Assembly: GCA_964019155.1 (NCBI GenBank)
Contig: OZ025244.1
Location: forward strand, 12,227,766 to 12,291,765
Reading direction: 5' to 3'
DNA from: Osedax fenrisi
Lineage: Eukaryota > Annelida > Polychaeta > Sabellida > Siboglinidae
Length of the DNA stretch: 64,000 bases
Part shown: positions 14,916 through 29,431 of the stretch, piece by piece
Layout: every line of letters starts with the position of its first letter
Numbering within the stretch: position 1 is the first letter of the stretch
Notes under the pieces: generated by a model
What the model saw: only the letters and a program-made list of their open reading frames with translations
What the model was told of the DNA's origin: nothing
Databases searched by the model: none
Translations under genes and position numbers: made by a program

Positions 14916-15084
14916 AGGGGCGCTGCAACATGGGGGAGGGGGGACACCCCTCTTTAAAATCTAGTGGGATCTCCTATGTATTGGTCCCCCCCAACTTTTA
15001 CCACACAATTTATTTTCATTGGTTCGTCCCCCCTATAGGGGGTATACATATATGTATACATACAACATCGTTCCAGCGCCTCTA
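14916..15084. mobile_element. GC-rich MITE (AGGGGCGCTGCAAC), copy A
   Basis: Ends AGGGGCGCTGCAAC and GTTCCAGCGCCTCT, with inner GGGGACACCCC, CTATGTATTGGTCCCCCC and GTCCCCCCTATAGG. The same order is found in copies B and C. Non-coding. Confidence 0.85.
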
Positions 15085-15469
15085 CTGCTACTTAACCATA
15101 ATAAGACCGTTGTCGTATGCGAGGATGGTAATCCATACGGGGATTGTCATGCACTAAATATAAGATATTTTAATTAAAATAGCTATTTAAATACGAATTA
15201 AAAATATATAATTTATACTTTATATGAATAGAGTAATACAATATTGTATTGGTATATTTTAAAAATGAATTAATTATATGTATTTTTCAGGTTTATAAAT
15301 TATAAATTTTCTAAAAAACTTACATCACCAATAAATATAAACACTAGATACCCTACATATGTCAATCATTATTTCAAATTTCATATTCTAATTTAAATAT
15401 GTAATTCAATTATAGCTTAATTATTTAAGCTCAAGCGTAATGATTTAACCATATTTATCCATTCCATAA

Positions 15470-15810
15470 TGGCGACTCTCGGGTGGTTGAAGTTTCGTGA
15501 TATATGCAAGTTTTCGTCTTTTTGCATTACTCACAAGGCTATATATGGGAGTTCCGTATTACCTATCGAAGGTAGTCATAATTCGTGCAACTGCTCGTCC
15601 GAGTCGCAAATGTGAGCTGATGAAACTCTCTATACCGCTTATATCATCTATATATGCATATGCTGCTTTCACTGTTGCTGCTCCGAAGTACTAGAATAGT
15701 CTTCCCGATGAATTACGGACCATGTCATCATTTATTACTTTTAAATGTCGACTATATTCATATATGTTATCTTCATAATGTCTTCTTTTTAAATTTATTA
15801 TTATTCGTGA
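15470..15810 (+). mobile_element. LINE reverse-transcriptase C-terminal remnant
   Basis: The + strand reads LSKVVIIRATARPSRKCEL.. then AFTVAAPKY, WNSLPDELRTMSSFITFKCR across one frame change. The A-P-x-x-WNSLP-x-x-x-R-x-x-x-S-x-x-x-FK pattern is typical of the end of CR1/Rex-type ORF2. Confidence 0.65.
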
Positions 15811-15964
15811 ATTTATTTATTTATTTTAATATTTCAACTTGACGCATATAAAACGTCTAGCGTTTTTGATTGAGTCAATACAACTTTCTATTATTATTAT
15901 TATGCTATTAATATTAATAATACATAATAGCATCGATGCGGTTAGGATACCTATTCGAATATAT

Positions 15965-16085
15965 CATGAACATATTGGAGGTATCGACAAAATAAAGCCT
16001 AGGCTTTCACTGATCCTCCATAGACGTATGATATACATAGTATGTCGTATGTCTATAAACTGATTTCATTCATTCATTCATATGT
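15965..16085 (+). repeat. 120-bp dispersed repeat, copy 1
   Basis: CATGAACATATTGGAGGTAT .. GTATGTCGTATGTCTATAAA. The second copy is at 34365-34488 in the same orientation, differing at only a few bases. Not coding. Confidence 0.85.
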
Positions 16086-16502
16086 GGATCCATACCTTAC
16101 ATATACAAACATGTTTATAGATATACGCGGAATGTGGGAATTCAATGTAAATAAATAAGTATTTTTTTATTTTATAAAATCAATAACTCAATATTAATTG
16201 CTTTTATTTAATTCTGTATAATGTATGTCTGAGTGTTTTTTATACTGAACTATCTTTTTATTAGAAAATATTATTAATTTTGTATTATATTTCATATACG
16301 TTTTTTGTATACGATTTCAAAAGTAATACACATTTTTATTATTTAACGCCATCATTACTTCACCGTATACTTCACCGGTGTGTATGTATACATCGGGCGG
16401 CATACAATCGATGCATCGTGACTGACAACTCCAGTAAGTATATGATACATATACATATATGATCGTAATACAAATAAAAATAAAATAATTATACAATGAT
16501 AA

Positions 16503-16541
<39 letters not shown>

Positions 16542-17174
16542 CGTATGTGTGTGTGTGTGATGTGTCCTTGTGTTATGATCATAAAATACATGCTTAGGTT
16601 GTGAAAACATATTCATTATAAGCGCTTCTTTAGATATATTAAGTATATTGGTCGGAGATAAATTATAGAATACCCGATTCATTAACGTTAACATATTATA
16701 TATTTATATTTATATTATAATGATATTAATAATAACAGTAATAATAACAATAGACAATCTATCATATTACTAATAAAAGTATACCCCATAGGGAATATGA
16801 GTATTATATAAGTATATATATATATATATATATAACGTATACATATTATACACGTTTTCATACCTAAGTTTTTTATTGTATTCAATATAGAGATATTAGT
16901 CACTAATGATATTATGCTTTATGTATAATAGCATTAGTGGTATATAAGTGCGTTGATGACATACCCGAACATCTATATTTAACCCTTTTGTAAATATTAG
17001 AAATAAAGTCATTCAGAGTATTATAAATAATCCTATAATGGTATAATACCCAACTTGTATTGCGATCATTCGCGAGTAAAAAGCCTTTAATTATCTTTAT
17101 ATAGCATAATAGTATTTATTATTATTAGTATTATTATTATTGTTTTTATTATTAACACCCGATCGTAAATAGCA

Positions 17175-17348
17175 ATGGCGAAATCCGAAGAGTGTCCTAT
17201 TGTTCTGCCTCTATTGTTAATAATATCGATATCACACATCGCCCATCGTGTCTCTAATGATAAGGTGGACTGGGACGCTATTTTTAGACTTCATAAGAAC
17301 AACACGGTAATGATAATTACGCGACACCAGCAGATCGACGGTCACTAG
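17175..17348 (+). CDS. small ORF, 57 codons, signal-peptide-like N-terminus (unrecognised)
   Basis: ATG at 17175, TAG at 17346-17348. The peptide starts MAKSEECPIVLPLLLIISIS, which resembles a signal peptide or membrane anchor, followed by HIAHRVSNDKVDWDAIFRLHKNNT. Right after ..KNNT the sequence reads acg|gtaatg, a possible donor at 17309, so this may be a first exon rather than a whole gene. GC content is higher than in its surroundings. It lies 420 bases upstream of the SLC7 start on the same strand and could be unrelated or an upstream exon. No family recognised. Confidence 0.35.
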   Translation: MAKSEECPIVLPLLLIISISHIAHRVSNDKVDWDAIFRLHKNNTVMIITRHQQIDGH

Positions 17349-17458
17349 GTTAACTAAAATAGCCCCCCCCCCCCCCGTTTAGTATTAGTGTCCCCTCCGT
17401 ATTAGTGATCAACTATTGCATCGGTACACACGTCTTCTTTAAGTCTTGGCTCACAATA

Positions 17459-17687
17459 TTACGTCATTAACAAGTGTCACGTAACGTAGTGAAGTGACGT
17501 CATCGATAATATATACGACACGCTTAAAGGCCGGAGTATATTTATATATAAATAAGATTAAGTAACACTTTTGAATGAATTAATAACTCAAGGTTGATAT
17601 AGTTGATCGATTTTAGAGATATCAAACCTTCGTAATACGGTCATTCAAATATTGTTTAATATAAATTATAAGATAACGTGATGACGT
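17459..17687 (+). promoter_or_regulatory. CRE/ATF-like site cluster and TATA-like box upstream of SLC7 copy 1
   Basis: A perfect TGACGTCA palindrome lies at 17495-17502, TTACGTCA at 17459-17466, and TGACGT at 17682-17687. A TATATAAATA-like box lies near 17541-17555. Another TGACGTCA falls inside exon 1 (17822-17829). Binding by CREB/ATF factors is inferred from the motif only. Confidence 0.4.
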
Positions 17688-17768
17688 ACTTATAGTGTAT
17701 CGGTCTACTTCTCGAGTGGTGTCGAGTTACTGACCATCGCGGTCACTGTTAGTGGCGATAGTGGCGAC

Positions 17769-17983
17769 ATGGTCAAGTACACGGTGAACGCGGATAAAGG
17801 GGCTGACCCATGTGACCCCTGTGACGTCACTACGGCCGGTGCGGACACTCGGACAGCGGCGGAGGAAGGCACCGGAAACCACGTCAACATAGTGGACCCC
17901 GACTGGAACCAGGAGAAGATAATCCTTCAGAGGGAAATAGGGATGTTTTCTGCGATGGGGCTGATTATCGGTCACGTAATAGG
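17769..17983 (+). CDS. SLC7 copy 1 exon 1 (N-terminal cytoplasmic tail and TM1 start)
   Basis: Codes 71 residues plus two bases, ending ..HVIG(G). The donor is gg|gttagt at 17984, phase 2. The tail is rich in D, T and A and has no hydrophobic segment until the IIGHVIG helix. GC content is clearly higher than in the flanks. The matching exon in copy 2 shares DW(N/S)xEKIILQR(E/D)IG and AxGLII. Confidence 0.92.
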
Positions 17984-19240
17984 GTTAGTACTACTTAGTA
18001 CTAGTAGTTAGTACTACTTACTAAGTAGTTAGTACTACTTACTAAGTAGTTAGTACTACTTACTAAGTAGTTAATACTACTTACTAAGTAGTTAGTACTA
18101 CTTACTAAGTAGTTAGTACTACTTACTAAGTAGTTAGAACTACTTAATAAGTAGCTACACGACAATCTTAAGATGGTTACAAACACTATTATATATTTGT
18201 ATGTGTATATATATATAATATTTATAATATCTATGATTATTATAATTATTGGATCAACTGCAGTGTGGTTGATTTTCCAGATAGAAATCCATATTGGTAT
18301 TGTGATATGTAGCCATTTTCTCTGAGAAAGTGAACCAAGTATCTACAAAGAATCTTTTCGAAAATAATTAATGTGGAGGGTAGAATACTTATAGGTCTAT
18401 AGCTCGATGGTAAGGATGTATCACCTTTTTTAAATATAGGAGTAATTATACTCTGTTTCCACATATTTGGGCAGTATTGGTTAGTTATTGAATGATTGAA
18501 TATTAAGGAAAGAGGAATACATAGCTCATATGATAAAGATTTTAGGATACCCTTTTGTAGTCCGTCTGGTGGTATACTATACTTATTGGGAATGAGGCAA
18601 ATATATTTTCTTACAGTCTCGGGGCTTATAGGGAAGGTGTTAAATACAGTATTAGAAACTATGGATGAATTACTAATAAATGTATAGCTGTCCTTAGTAA
18701 ATACATATTTAAACTGTTTAGATAAGCATTCAGCTTTATCTCGATCTAGGATTAACAATTTATTATTATTTGACATTAGAGGAGGCATATTGCTACGCGT
18801 AGATATTTGTCTATTAACATAAGAATAAAATGATTTAAGGTTATTGTTAGACAGTGCTCTAGCTTCAATGTTATAGATGTAATCCGATATGGTTTCAGAT
18901 AACTTTATTTGATATAGTCTCCATTTAGCTTTAATATTTGGTTTATGTTTATTTTTATATAATTTCTTATATTTCGAATCAAGTTTTTTGATGAATTTAG
19001 GAAATTTAAATGACCGTATAGTTGATAGGGGGGAGTTATCATTGATTAGTGTCTTTACAATTTCAATAAATGTTGTTAGTAATACATCAGTAGATTCTTC
19101 AACCTTAAGAATACTAGACCAACTTAAATTATTCAGAGTTTGCTTAACAATATTTAAATTACATAGTGAGTAATTAAAATTACAATTACTATTAGTCTTA
19201 GATTTCATTGTAATAACATTTGTATTGAAAATATTAGCAG

Positions 19241-19274
<34 letters not shown>

Positions 19275-19692
19275 CCTATATTTATTTATGTATAGATATA
19301 TTAAGTATGTTTGGTATCGCAATCAACATATTTTAACATATAAGCTTAAACTCAAAATGTATACAATATGATAATATGTTATTATTGTTATGACCTATAC
19401 TATTTTGTGAATTTACACGTTGTAGATATTATCAAATAGTTTAGTAATCGAAAGGTAAGTAAACAAATATTGTACATTTATATCTCGAGGAATTGAATAT
19501 CATAATATATCATACTTTTAGATATCAAGACATTTAAATATTGAAAATATAGTTATCGAGAAGAAACATTGTTACTCACCAAATAAGTCATTCGTTAATT
19601 TAAATAATTAATATTTACAAGTTATAATATAATATTAACTTATATATAATCAATTAATGTCAATAATTAGTCATTAAAATATATAAAATATA

Positions 19693-19728
<36 letters not shown>

Positions 19729-20313
19729 TACAATTTGGAAGTTATTATTTTCGAAAAATGTGTAATATATAAATCTACGATAGACGTTAGATTTATAGAT
19801 ATACCGTATACTTATCTTCTTACGGATAAAAAATGATATACTCGTGGCTCAATATTTTAGAAAATAGCACGTAACCTATATAGCCATATCATATATTGAT
19901 AATCTAATGTATTCGATATTATAATTGAATTATAATTTTACTATACAAGTAATGTACAATAATATGTATATTACATAACAATAATATATTGTCAAACGCA
20001 TAGAAAATCTTACTAAGTGACTATTTATGTTTACAACTGTAATGTTTTTTCTTCTTTCTAATTATAATAATAAATGTACCCTATCTTTATCCATAAATTA
20101 ACACTTAAGTATCCCAGATAGGTTACACGATGTGATTATTGAACCACGATTATATCATGTTTCATCCGTAAGAAGATAAGTATACGGTATATATGTAAAT
20201 CTAACTTCTCTCAGAAATTTATAATATAAGTATTGTTCTAAAATTATAAGTTCAAAATTGTAAAAATATACATAAATAATATATATATTTATATATATTT
20301 ATTATATATATAT

Positions 20314-20349
<36 letters not shown>

Positions 20350-21189
20350 ATCAGACATGAAATACAGAGGTCCATAGAATATAAACGAAAATTAAAAAGA
20401 ATAAACTAAAAAAAAAACAATTAATCTAAGAAACGAAATTTAAAATACTATACAAACAATGAGTTATACCACATGGTAAACAGTGGCGATGGGAACACAA
20501 TATTATATTCATATAATTGAACAATTAGTGAATTATACGATAATTGTATTCGTTTATATAGCGAATAATATGACTTGCGTAATTTAACAGTTAAATTATT
20601 AACATAATCGTTAAAAAAAATTAAAGAGGCACTATTTCTACGTCTGTAGTTCATAACAATACGATAATCATTATTATAAGCTATATTAAGTTTAGCCATG
20701 CAATATCTATTTGGTATCCATATGCTACTAAGGTATATATTAGAAACAAATGTTTTAAATAGAATAATTTTTGTATCCTTAGAGCAATGATTAAAGTTAT
20801 ATGATATTGCATAGCTTTGTTTATATAACTGTTTAATATTACTATATATATATATATATCAATATCATCAGATAAGTCCTCTGAAATCCAATGTCCAAGA
20901 TATCTATATGATTTGACAACTTTTAGAAGTTTATTATCTATATATAATGTCACAGGTTTATGATATGATTTATCAAAATAAATTGGTAAAATAACCGATT
21001 TATCAATATTAAACGTTATGTGGTTATGGTTAGCAAACTCTTCACAACAACTTATCAACAACTGCAAACCCCCTAGTGATGGTGAAAATAATGCTATATC
21101 ATCTGCATAACATAGATTATTTATGATATTTCCATTTAAGCAATAACCTGAATGTATTTCATTTAATTTCTTAATCATATGATTATATA

Positions 21190-21225
<36 letters not shown>

Positions 21226-21253
21226 TATATATATGTTTACTAATTGTATAATT

Positions 21254-21302
<49 letters not shown>

Positions 21303-22976
21303 ATTGTATAATTATATATAATTGTATAATTATACATATATATATATATATATATATTGACCATACCATTGACCCTGTAGGTCCGGCATATTCATGTCCC
21401 CGGTGGCCATAGTGAGACAATGCAACTCGGTGGGTCTGTCTCTAGTGGTGTGGGTGGTCAGCGGTGTGGTCAGCGTAATGAAGGCCATGTGCTTCATAGA
21501 ACTGGGAATGTTGTTCCCGCGAGCCGGGGGAGAGTGGGCCTATATCCGAGAAATTAACGGTGAGACGCTTGCCTTCCTCAAGTTAGTGTCGATGTATACA
21601 TGTTTATACTATGGTGTGTATACTAGTGATGTAAATAATACTCTGTTTTGTGAATAATTGACTTAGTTTCAGATTACTTATTTTCATTTTCAAAAGTATC
21701 GGTGCAGTTAAAGTCAACTTTTCAAAATCATAGATTTAGTTTTATTTTCAAACGCTATAATATATTCTCATTATAAAAAGCATAAGTGCAATCTCAAATC
21801 TAAAAGTAATAATTAGGTTAAGCCGTAAGTCGTAAGAGGTTAAGCTAACTGATAATCAATATATTCATTGATACACTATAAAATCAGTATACCATAATTC
21901 AGTATACACCTAATTAGCCCCGGAACCAAGAGTATTTATCTATTACCAGTCTCATCATGTCATCAGTGATTAAATGTAGTGCTTAACTATATTAAAACCA
22001 TTTAGATAGATTTATATTAAATGTAATTATAAGATAATACATGAGTATAATACATCCAGGGTTCGATACGAGGTTTTCCATTTATTTCGATGTGAGTAAA
22101 TGAAATTAAAAATATAATTGATCCAATTTGGAATTGATATAAAATATTGTTTACTTATCATAAAAGCATGCGTTCAAAAAACAATATATATATATATATT
22201 GTTTTAATCTATAGATTAACATTAATATATATATATAAATTCGGTATCAATACTATAATTGAATATATCGTGAAAGGGTATAGCAAATATAGAAATAATC
22301 TCAGTTATTTTTGGTATCATTTTTAAATAAAAATATAAACCTCGTCTATGTATGAATAGTAGGAGTTCGGCATCATTAACATCTATGATATTTACTTACT
22401 ACATATTAAATATTATATACTATATACATATACTTATCTAGATTAATTCAAAATACATTTTATTGTAATTGCATATTATAAATTGAAATGCATATTTAAA
22501 AGAAATTATAATTATTATGTTCTACAAATAACCATTAATGTGTAAGAATCATTGCGTTTATTAACACTTTCAGCGCTTAAATCGCAAATTATCGATCTGG
22601 CATAATGTAAATTATAAATAAAACTATATATATACTGTTTAGCTACACTATAAATATCATTATTATACTCTATTAGATGCCGTTACATATGCTATAGACT
22701 ATAGTATATAGTATAGTAATACCAAAGCTCGGTTGTGTCTGGTTGTGCCCGGTTGTGTCAATGGGCTTTGGTAATACCAATACACACTAACTACCACCAC
22801 CAACACCGCAGCGCCTATATGTCAATGTTCGCCTCGAGACCTTGTTCCATAGCCATGATAGCCAAGATAACAATAGACTACTTCATGGACGCCTTTGTTC
22901 CGGAGTGCGAGTTCCATCCTATTGTTAAAGATCTGCTAGCCGCTTGGCTTATTAGTTAGTTATCTATAGTAACTAT

Positions 22977-23014
<38 letters not shown>

Positions 23015-24353
23015 CATGTATTATACGGGTGTATGGAACCATAGAGCTAGAAAGAACGTTTCTCTCTAGCTCTATGTGTGCATGCAACAATTATTTCAGT
23101 GACATTAGGGACACAAGGGAATCAATATCTAGAAAAATCCATAATTTCTATATAAATAATATTTTAAAAATCTCTAATAATTATAATATATATGTTGTCA
23201 ACTAAATAATACATTTAAAATGTTTTAAATGTAATTTATATAGAAAAAACATGTTACCTACATGTATAATTAATATTATAAATATTGTTAATACATTTTA
23301 ATATAATATACTTTATGTGAATACAAATATAACATAATATATATGTATAATATATGAAAGAAAATTAATAATATTAGTGATCCACCTGAATACTTGTGAT
23401 ACAATATATATATATATAAATAATATATCACACACATGTCGCCACTTATAAGGTGGTTAACGTATAATTCTCGTAATTCATGAAGTTATCATTTTTAAAG
23501 GTGATTTACTATGTTTACTTTATAATTCCTTTATAATTCCTTTATAATTCCTACAATTAACTAACTGTATGTGTTTTGCTAATTATGATATTAGTATGTT
23601 TTAATAAAACTTACTATTTTAAATGGATTATTATAAATGGAAAATAAATGAGAAAATTAAAAACAGATATATACATTATTAACTATATATACATATATTA
23701 ATTAATTATGAAGTACAGCTAATTAATATGTTTATATATATATATATAATTTAATATATTTACCTGTATTATTTAGATGAACATATATTTGTATTTCTAT
23801 TCTTCTAAATTTGCTAGCCAGAAAAATAACGAATATATTCATCACTAAATTAGTAAACGTGCTATTGTATTATTATATTAGTATAACGGAAATAATTGTG
23901 TATACAGTATAAATTAAACTACATTAATATATAGCAAAAACACCTATATATATGTTTCATTAAATTCACATAAATATTATATAATATAAATATATTTAAT
24001 AATTGCTAATCTAAAAAGGAAAACGAGATAAGTAGATCATATATTTATAGTTATTAAATTAATGATAACTATTATGACATTATAGAGTTAACGAATGTCA
24101 TATTAAAATGGCAGCGATATATTAATTATGTCTGATATATCTGTCAGCTGAGTTATAGTATATGTCTTACCAGGATTTACATAGTTATGCCACTCATAAC
24201 TTGTAATATTGATATTCGTGATATATCTAAATTTCTTAGATATCACATGTATAAGATAACGGAAATTGTCTTTAATGTTAAAAATGAATATATTTATTAT
24301 ATCACTATTATAAGTATACTCTTAGGATTATAAAATAATATGTAATTAAACGA

Positions 24354-24390
<37 letters not shown>

Positions 24391-25923
24391 GTTTTTATGT
24401 TATAATTTTCAACCTGTCATTATATAAAAATTGTTTTTATTACTCTTCTAGTAAAATAACTATGTTTACCCTTTAGACCTATATATAAAAATAACAAACT
24501 TTAAAAAAATAATAATTTTATTCTTATTGACTTTTATAATAAAATATATATTTTTTTTAATCCTTTTAAACGTTTATATAAAAATGATCCTCATTGTTTT
24601 GCTCTTTTTTTCTCAATTATAATTTTAAACTTGACCTTTATATAAAAATTTAAAAAATCCTTACAAAATATTTGTTAATGACTTTAATAAAATAATTTGT
24701 TTTTAACTTGACCTTTATATTTAAAAAAAATAAAATAAAATAAAAAAAATAATAATAATGTTAATCTTCTTACTGCCTTTTATAATACAATATTTTGTTG
24801 TTAATAATTTTAGACTTCTATATACAAATTATACTCATATACAAATTAATAAATAGTTATTTTATTTATGATCTAATGACATTTATTGAAAATTACTTTT
24901 TATCACTTTTGACTTCTATATAATTTTTATTTATATTTTTTTTAAATCTTAGTTTGTTGTTGTTGTTCAGTATAGTTTCCTGATCTGTTTATTTATTATA
25001 TTCGTATTATCATTTAGTATCGAAATTTAAATTATTTTAATGATGTTTTTGTATTTTTATTTTTTTATACCTATACTAATTTTATCTATTTTTATCTTTT
25101 ATTTTATAGTTTATTTAATTATTAAATGATGAATTAATCAATAACGAGTTGACAGATATCACAATTTTATCATATTATATTTATCTTTGTGTAAACAGGA
25201 AGTCAACCTTATTATTATTATATATATTTTATATTCCACAATATTCACATTCCATTATATTTATATAATGGAATTAAATTATTTGATATCTGTCAAGTTA
25301 AATTAATGGTAATTGTCTCGACGAGCAGCAATGCTTCTACAATTACCCAGGTAATTGTACCTAAATCTGATAATAATAATAATAATAATATATATATATA
25401 CTATAATTGATGTACTCCATATAATGTATAGTTATAAGACCAGAAAATATACATGTAGTCATATGTGTAATTATCTTAATTACTATAGTATACTGATTCA
25501 CTATACCTAAGCATAAACTTTTAAATGTAAATCGAATCCAATAGTATTATGCAGTTGTACATTTAAAATATATACCAAATACAACGAACATATGATCATA
25601 TAATAAAGTCCGATATTATTTAAATGCAAATAAATTGAATTCATTACGCAATAGTTGAGCGATTATAGATAATCGGATCACTACGATTATTACCTTATTC
25701 GTAAGCGTGTCACCTCCGTCATTCAGTAACCGTAGTGGTGGTCAACTCTCTACCGATGAAGAAGCTGATGATTGTACAGAATATCTTCACGTCTATGAAA
25801 CTGTGCGCGATAGCCCTGATCATCGTCACGGGTATAATTCACATCGCCAAAGGTCAGAGGTCATCGATATATAAACACTAACCGTAACATAATTATTGAT
25901 TTATTGATAGAAAAATACACAGA

Positions 25924-25959
<36 letters not shown>

Positions 25960-26361
25960 ATATATAAAATATATAGTTAATATATAATTAATATACCTGT
26001 ATTTAAATAAAAGTTTAATTATAATAATTACTTTATAGATATAACAAATATTATTAAATTAGTATAATAATTGAAATACTCTGTAAATGTATTTCTCAAA
26101 TTTTAATATCACTATTTTTACTCATAGTATTAACATTACACTGTAATAACGGGTCTTATATATTATATTGATATATATATATATATATATATATTAAATT
26201 AAATAAACTAATATACATATTATAATTACGTAACACAGGAAATGCGGAGAACTTTAAGGAGCCATTCAAAGGTTCATCGTATAACATCGCCAATATTGCT
26301 GTGGCAACTTACGCCGGCATTTATGCTTATGATGGATGGTTATTACGTAATAATAATAATA

Positions 26362-26392
<31 letters not shown>

Positions 26393-26459
26393 GATATATT
26401 ATAATATCAAAGGATGAATGGCTAGACAAGTTATGCTTTTTTCATGTATCCTAACTCTG

Positions 26460-26498
<39 letters not shown>

Positions 26499-26515
26499 AT
26501 GTTATATAAAATATA

Positions 26516-26573
<58 letters not shown>

Positions 26574-29370
26574 ATATATATGCATATCATTATATTATTA
26601 TACACACATATACACATATGTACACATACAGGCAGAGTATATATGACTTGATGGAAGACGTGAAAAAACCAGAGAAGTTAGATAATTCCCCTTCTTCCCC
26701 TCTTTTTGTAAAATAGCTATGTCATGCTAAATAATAGGGATTTCTATATTTACATTTTATATCGGTATATTTTATATTTGTCTGGTTACATGATTGGATC
26801 ATATTACTTGAGTGGTTATAGTTTTAATTTATTAATGATATAGTTAATAATATATACCATCTGAAATCATTGAAATAATTTTTATTAAATACATTATTAT
26901 AAATTAATTATAATTATATTTCGTTTTTTAAATTATCTAAATAAACAGATAATACGTCAATAACATTAAATATAGATAGATTATGTTTTATAACTTACAA
27001 CTTAATTACTAAAACTAATAATTTGATTAAATAATTAACATTAAAAATAGTTATATTTGTAATTGTACAATTGTATAATTGTGTAATGATTGATAGTTTT
27101 GAAAGTTAAATTTATAAAAATTAAATTAATTAAAAAAAAATAATATATTTTCTATACTGACCAATCGAAATTATGATGAGTCATATTCGTGATAATAACA
27201 TATCATAATATGTACTATAATATACTACACTATACCAAACTATACATACTATACTATACTACTCTATACTATAGAATAATACCCTGTGGTTCTCATATTA
27301 TTAAAATCCTCCTCCACTTCCTACTTCTATACTACTCCCCCCTATTAATCCTCCCCACAAATAGAACAGTCACACGTACCACTGTAGTGTAAAGCCTGCC
27401 CGTTAAGGTGGTTTGGTTGTGGATATATTAAATATTTTTTGATCGGGCGAATGCTCATCACATTATTTGTAATGCAAATTATAATTAAAAAAAAAAAAAT
27501 TTTTTTTACAATTTTTAGTACTGCCGTATTCACCTTGAAATTTAACATGGAGAACATAGGAATTTTAACATGGAGAGATAGGAATAGTAATTAACTTCAC
27601 TAATTAACATACTAATACTGGTTTAATAATAATCAAACTTTACACGCATATTAATATATTATAATTATATAATAATTTCCTATCACTATATTTTTTAAAA
27701 AATTATTCCTGGAATTCCTGGAATTTTTGGAATTTAAACAAAAAAAAATTTAAATTCAAATTTATTTTACTATTATTCAATAATATTAAAAAATAATATA
27801 TACATAGTATTATATAGATATATAGTAATTACAATATCATAAGAATTGAACATAACTATCTTATTATAGAAAATATGCCACTTTAATTGAATTTTTCATG
27901 AAAAAAAAGTATAAAAGATTAATGTAAAATTTCACTAAAAATAATTTGCATAATAAAATTTTTTTTTCTTTCTTATGTTCAAAATCATTTAAATCAACTA
28001 AAAAAAAAGTTTGAAAAAATTCGAAACATAGGCAAATAAATTATCAATGAAATATGAAAAAAAAAATTACAATTTATTTATCAACTTGGTATATACTTTA
28101 TTATAATAATATTCCTAGTTGATTACATTATTATTATACTACTACTAGAATAAATGTGTTACAAATTAATTTAACATTTTTTATTAGTTTGGTTTAGTTA
28201 TACATAAATATATAATTTAAGACTACATTATATATTAGTTATACCTAACTATATAATAAATAAAACATTTATTTATGTTTTGTAAAATAATTTATTAAAA
28301 TAATTCATTTAAAATACGTATATAAAGTTATGATACATGAGTAAAATTTTTTTTAGAGTTGAATGTTTTGGGCATTATTTTTTTTGCTGCTAAATAATTC
28401 CTAATTCGGGCATCACGATCATCGGGGTCTGAAAACATTGTTGCAGTTTGTGATATTAGCCTAATACTTCGTTCCACGGCTTGTGTATGCGATGGGTAAT
28501 CTTTGAAAGTAAAACATGGAGTTGAACATAGAGTATACCCTTCTAGTATATCGGTCGAAATATGTTTTGTTAGTATCGGCTCCAACCATCGCTGCTAAAC
28601 TGGATTATACTTGGTTAGCTGGTAATAATCATCAGCGTTAAAGTCATACGTGAACAAAGACATGTTGCGATCACGAATTATATCTTCGTGTTCCTTTCGT
28701 GCTTCGAGGATACGTTTAACTGCGGTGAAGCGTATATTTGGTCGGCTATCAACTAACATGCTGGCGAGCAAATTTTGAGGATAGAGGCAATATGCATTCC
28801 GTCGTATTATTTTTAAAGTTTCATCTTCGAGTTGTTTATCAGATAACTTTTTAACTGCAGTGATTATGTTGAATAGATGGATTGGTGCATTTGTGAATAA
28901 AGGTTTTGCTCTTATTCCAAACCAGCATGCAGCGTAAACATGGAGCGTGAATTGCACTATCCGTTTGAAGTTGACGGTTGGTAATTCAGTTGATACATAT
29001 AATCGCAAGATACGGTTAGCAGTTGTCAACCATATTGCATAGCCTAATTTTCCCGGAGATCGTCGTTTCATTTGATCTGAGACGTAACCCATATCAATGG
29101 CAAGTATTATGTCTCTTAAATATCGTTGATCAGAACTGATGTCAGTGACCAATGAAAGTCGTTCCGTAAAAATATGATCAATCGGCAGGGGTTCAAAGCA
29201 TGACATTTCCAGATTTTCACACCCTTCGAGTTGATTTCCTATGTCACCATCATGCAAATTCGGCCCTTTTGTTTCTCCATCCAATATTGAGAACATTTTT
29301 CTTAACGGCAACTCATTGAGATGAAGAAGACAAATCTATAGAGAGGATACAAAATATTATATATATACTA

Positions 29371-29431
<61 letters not shown>

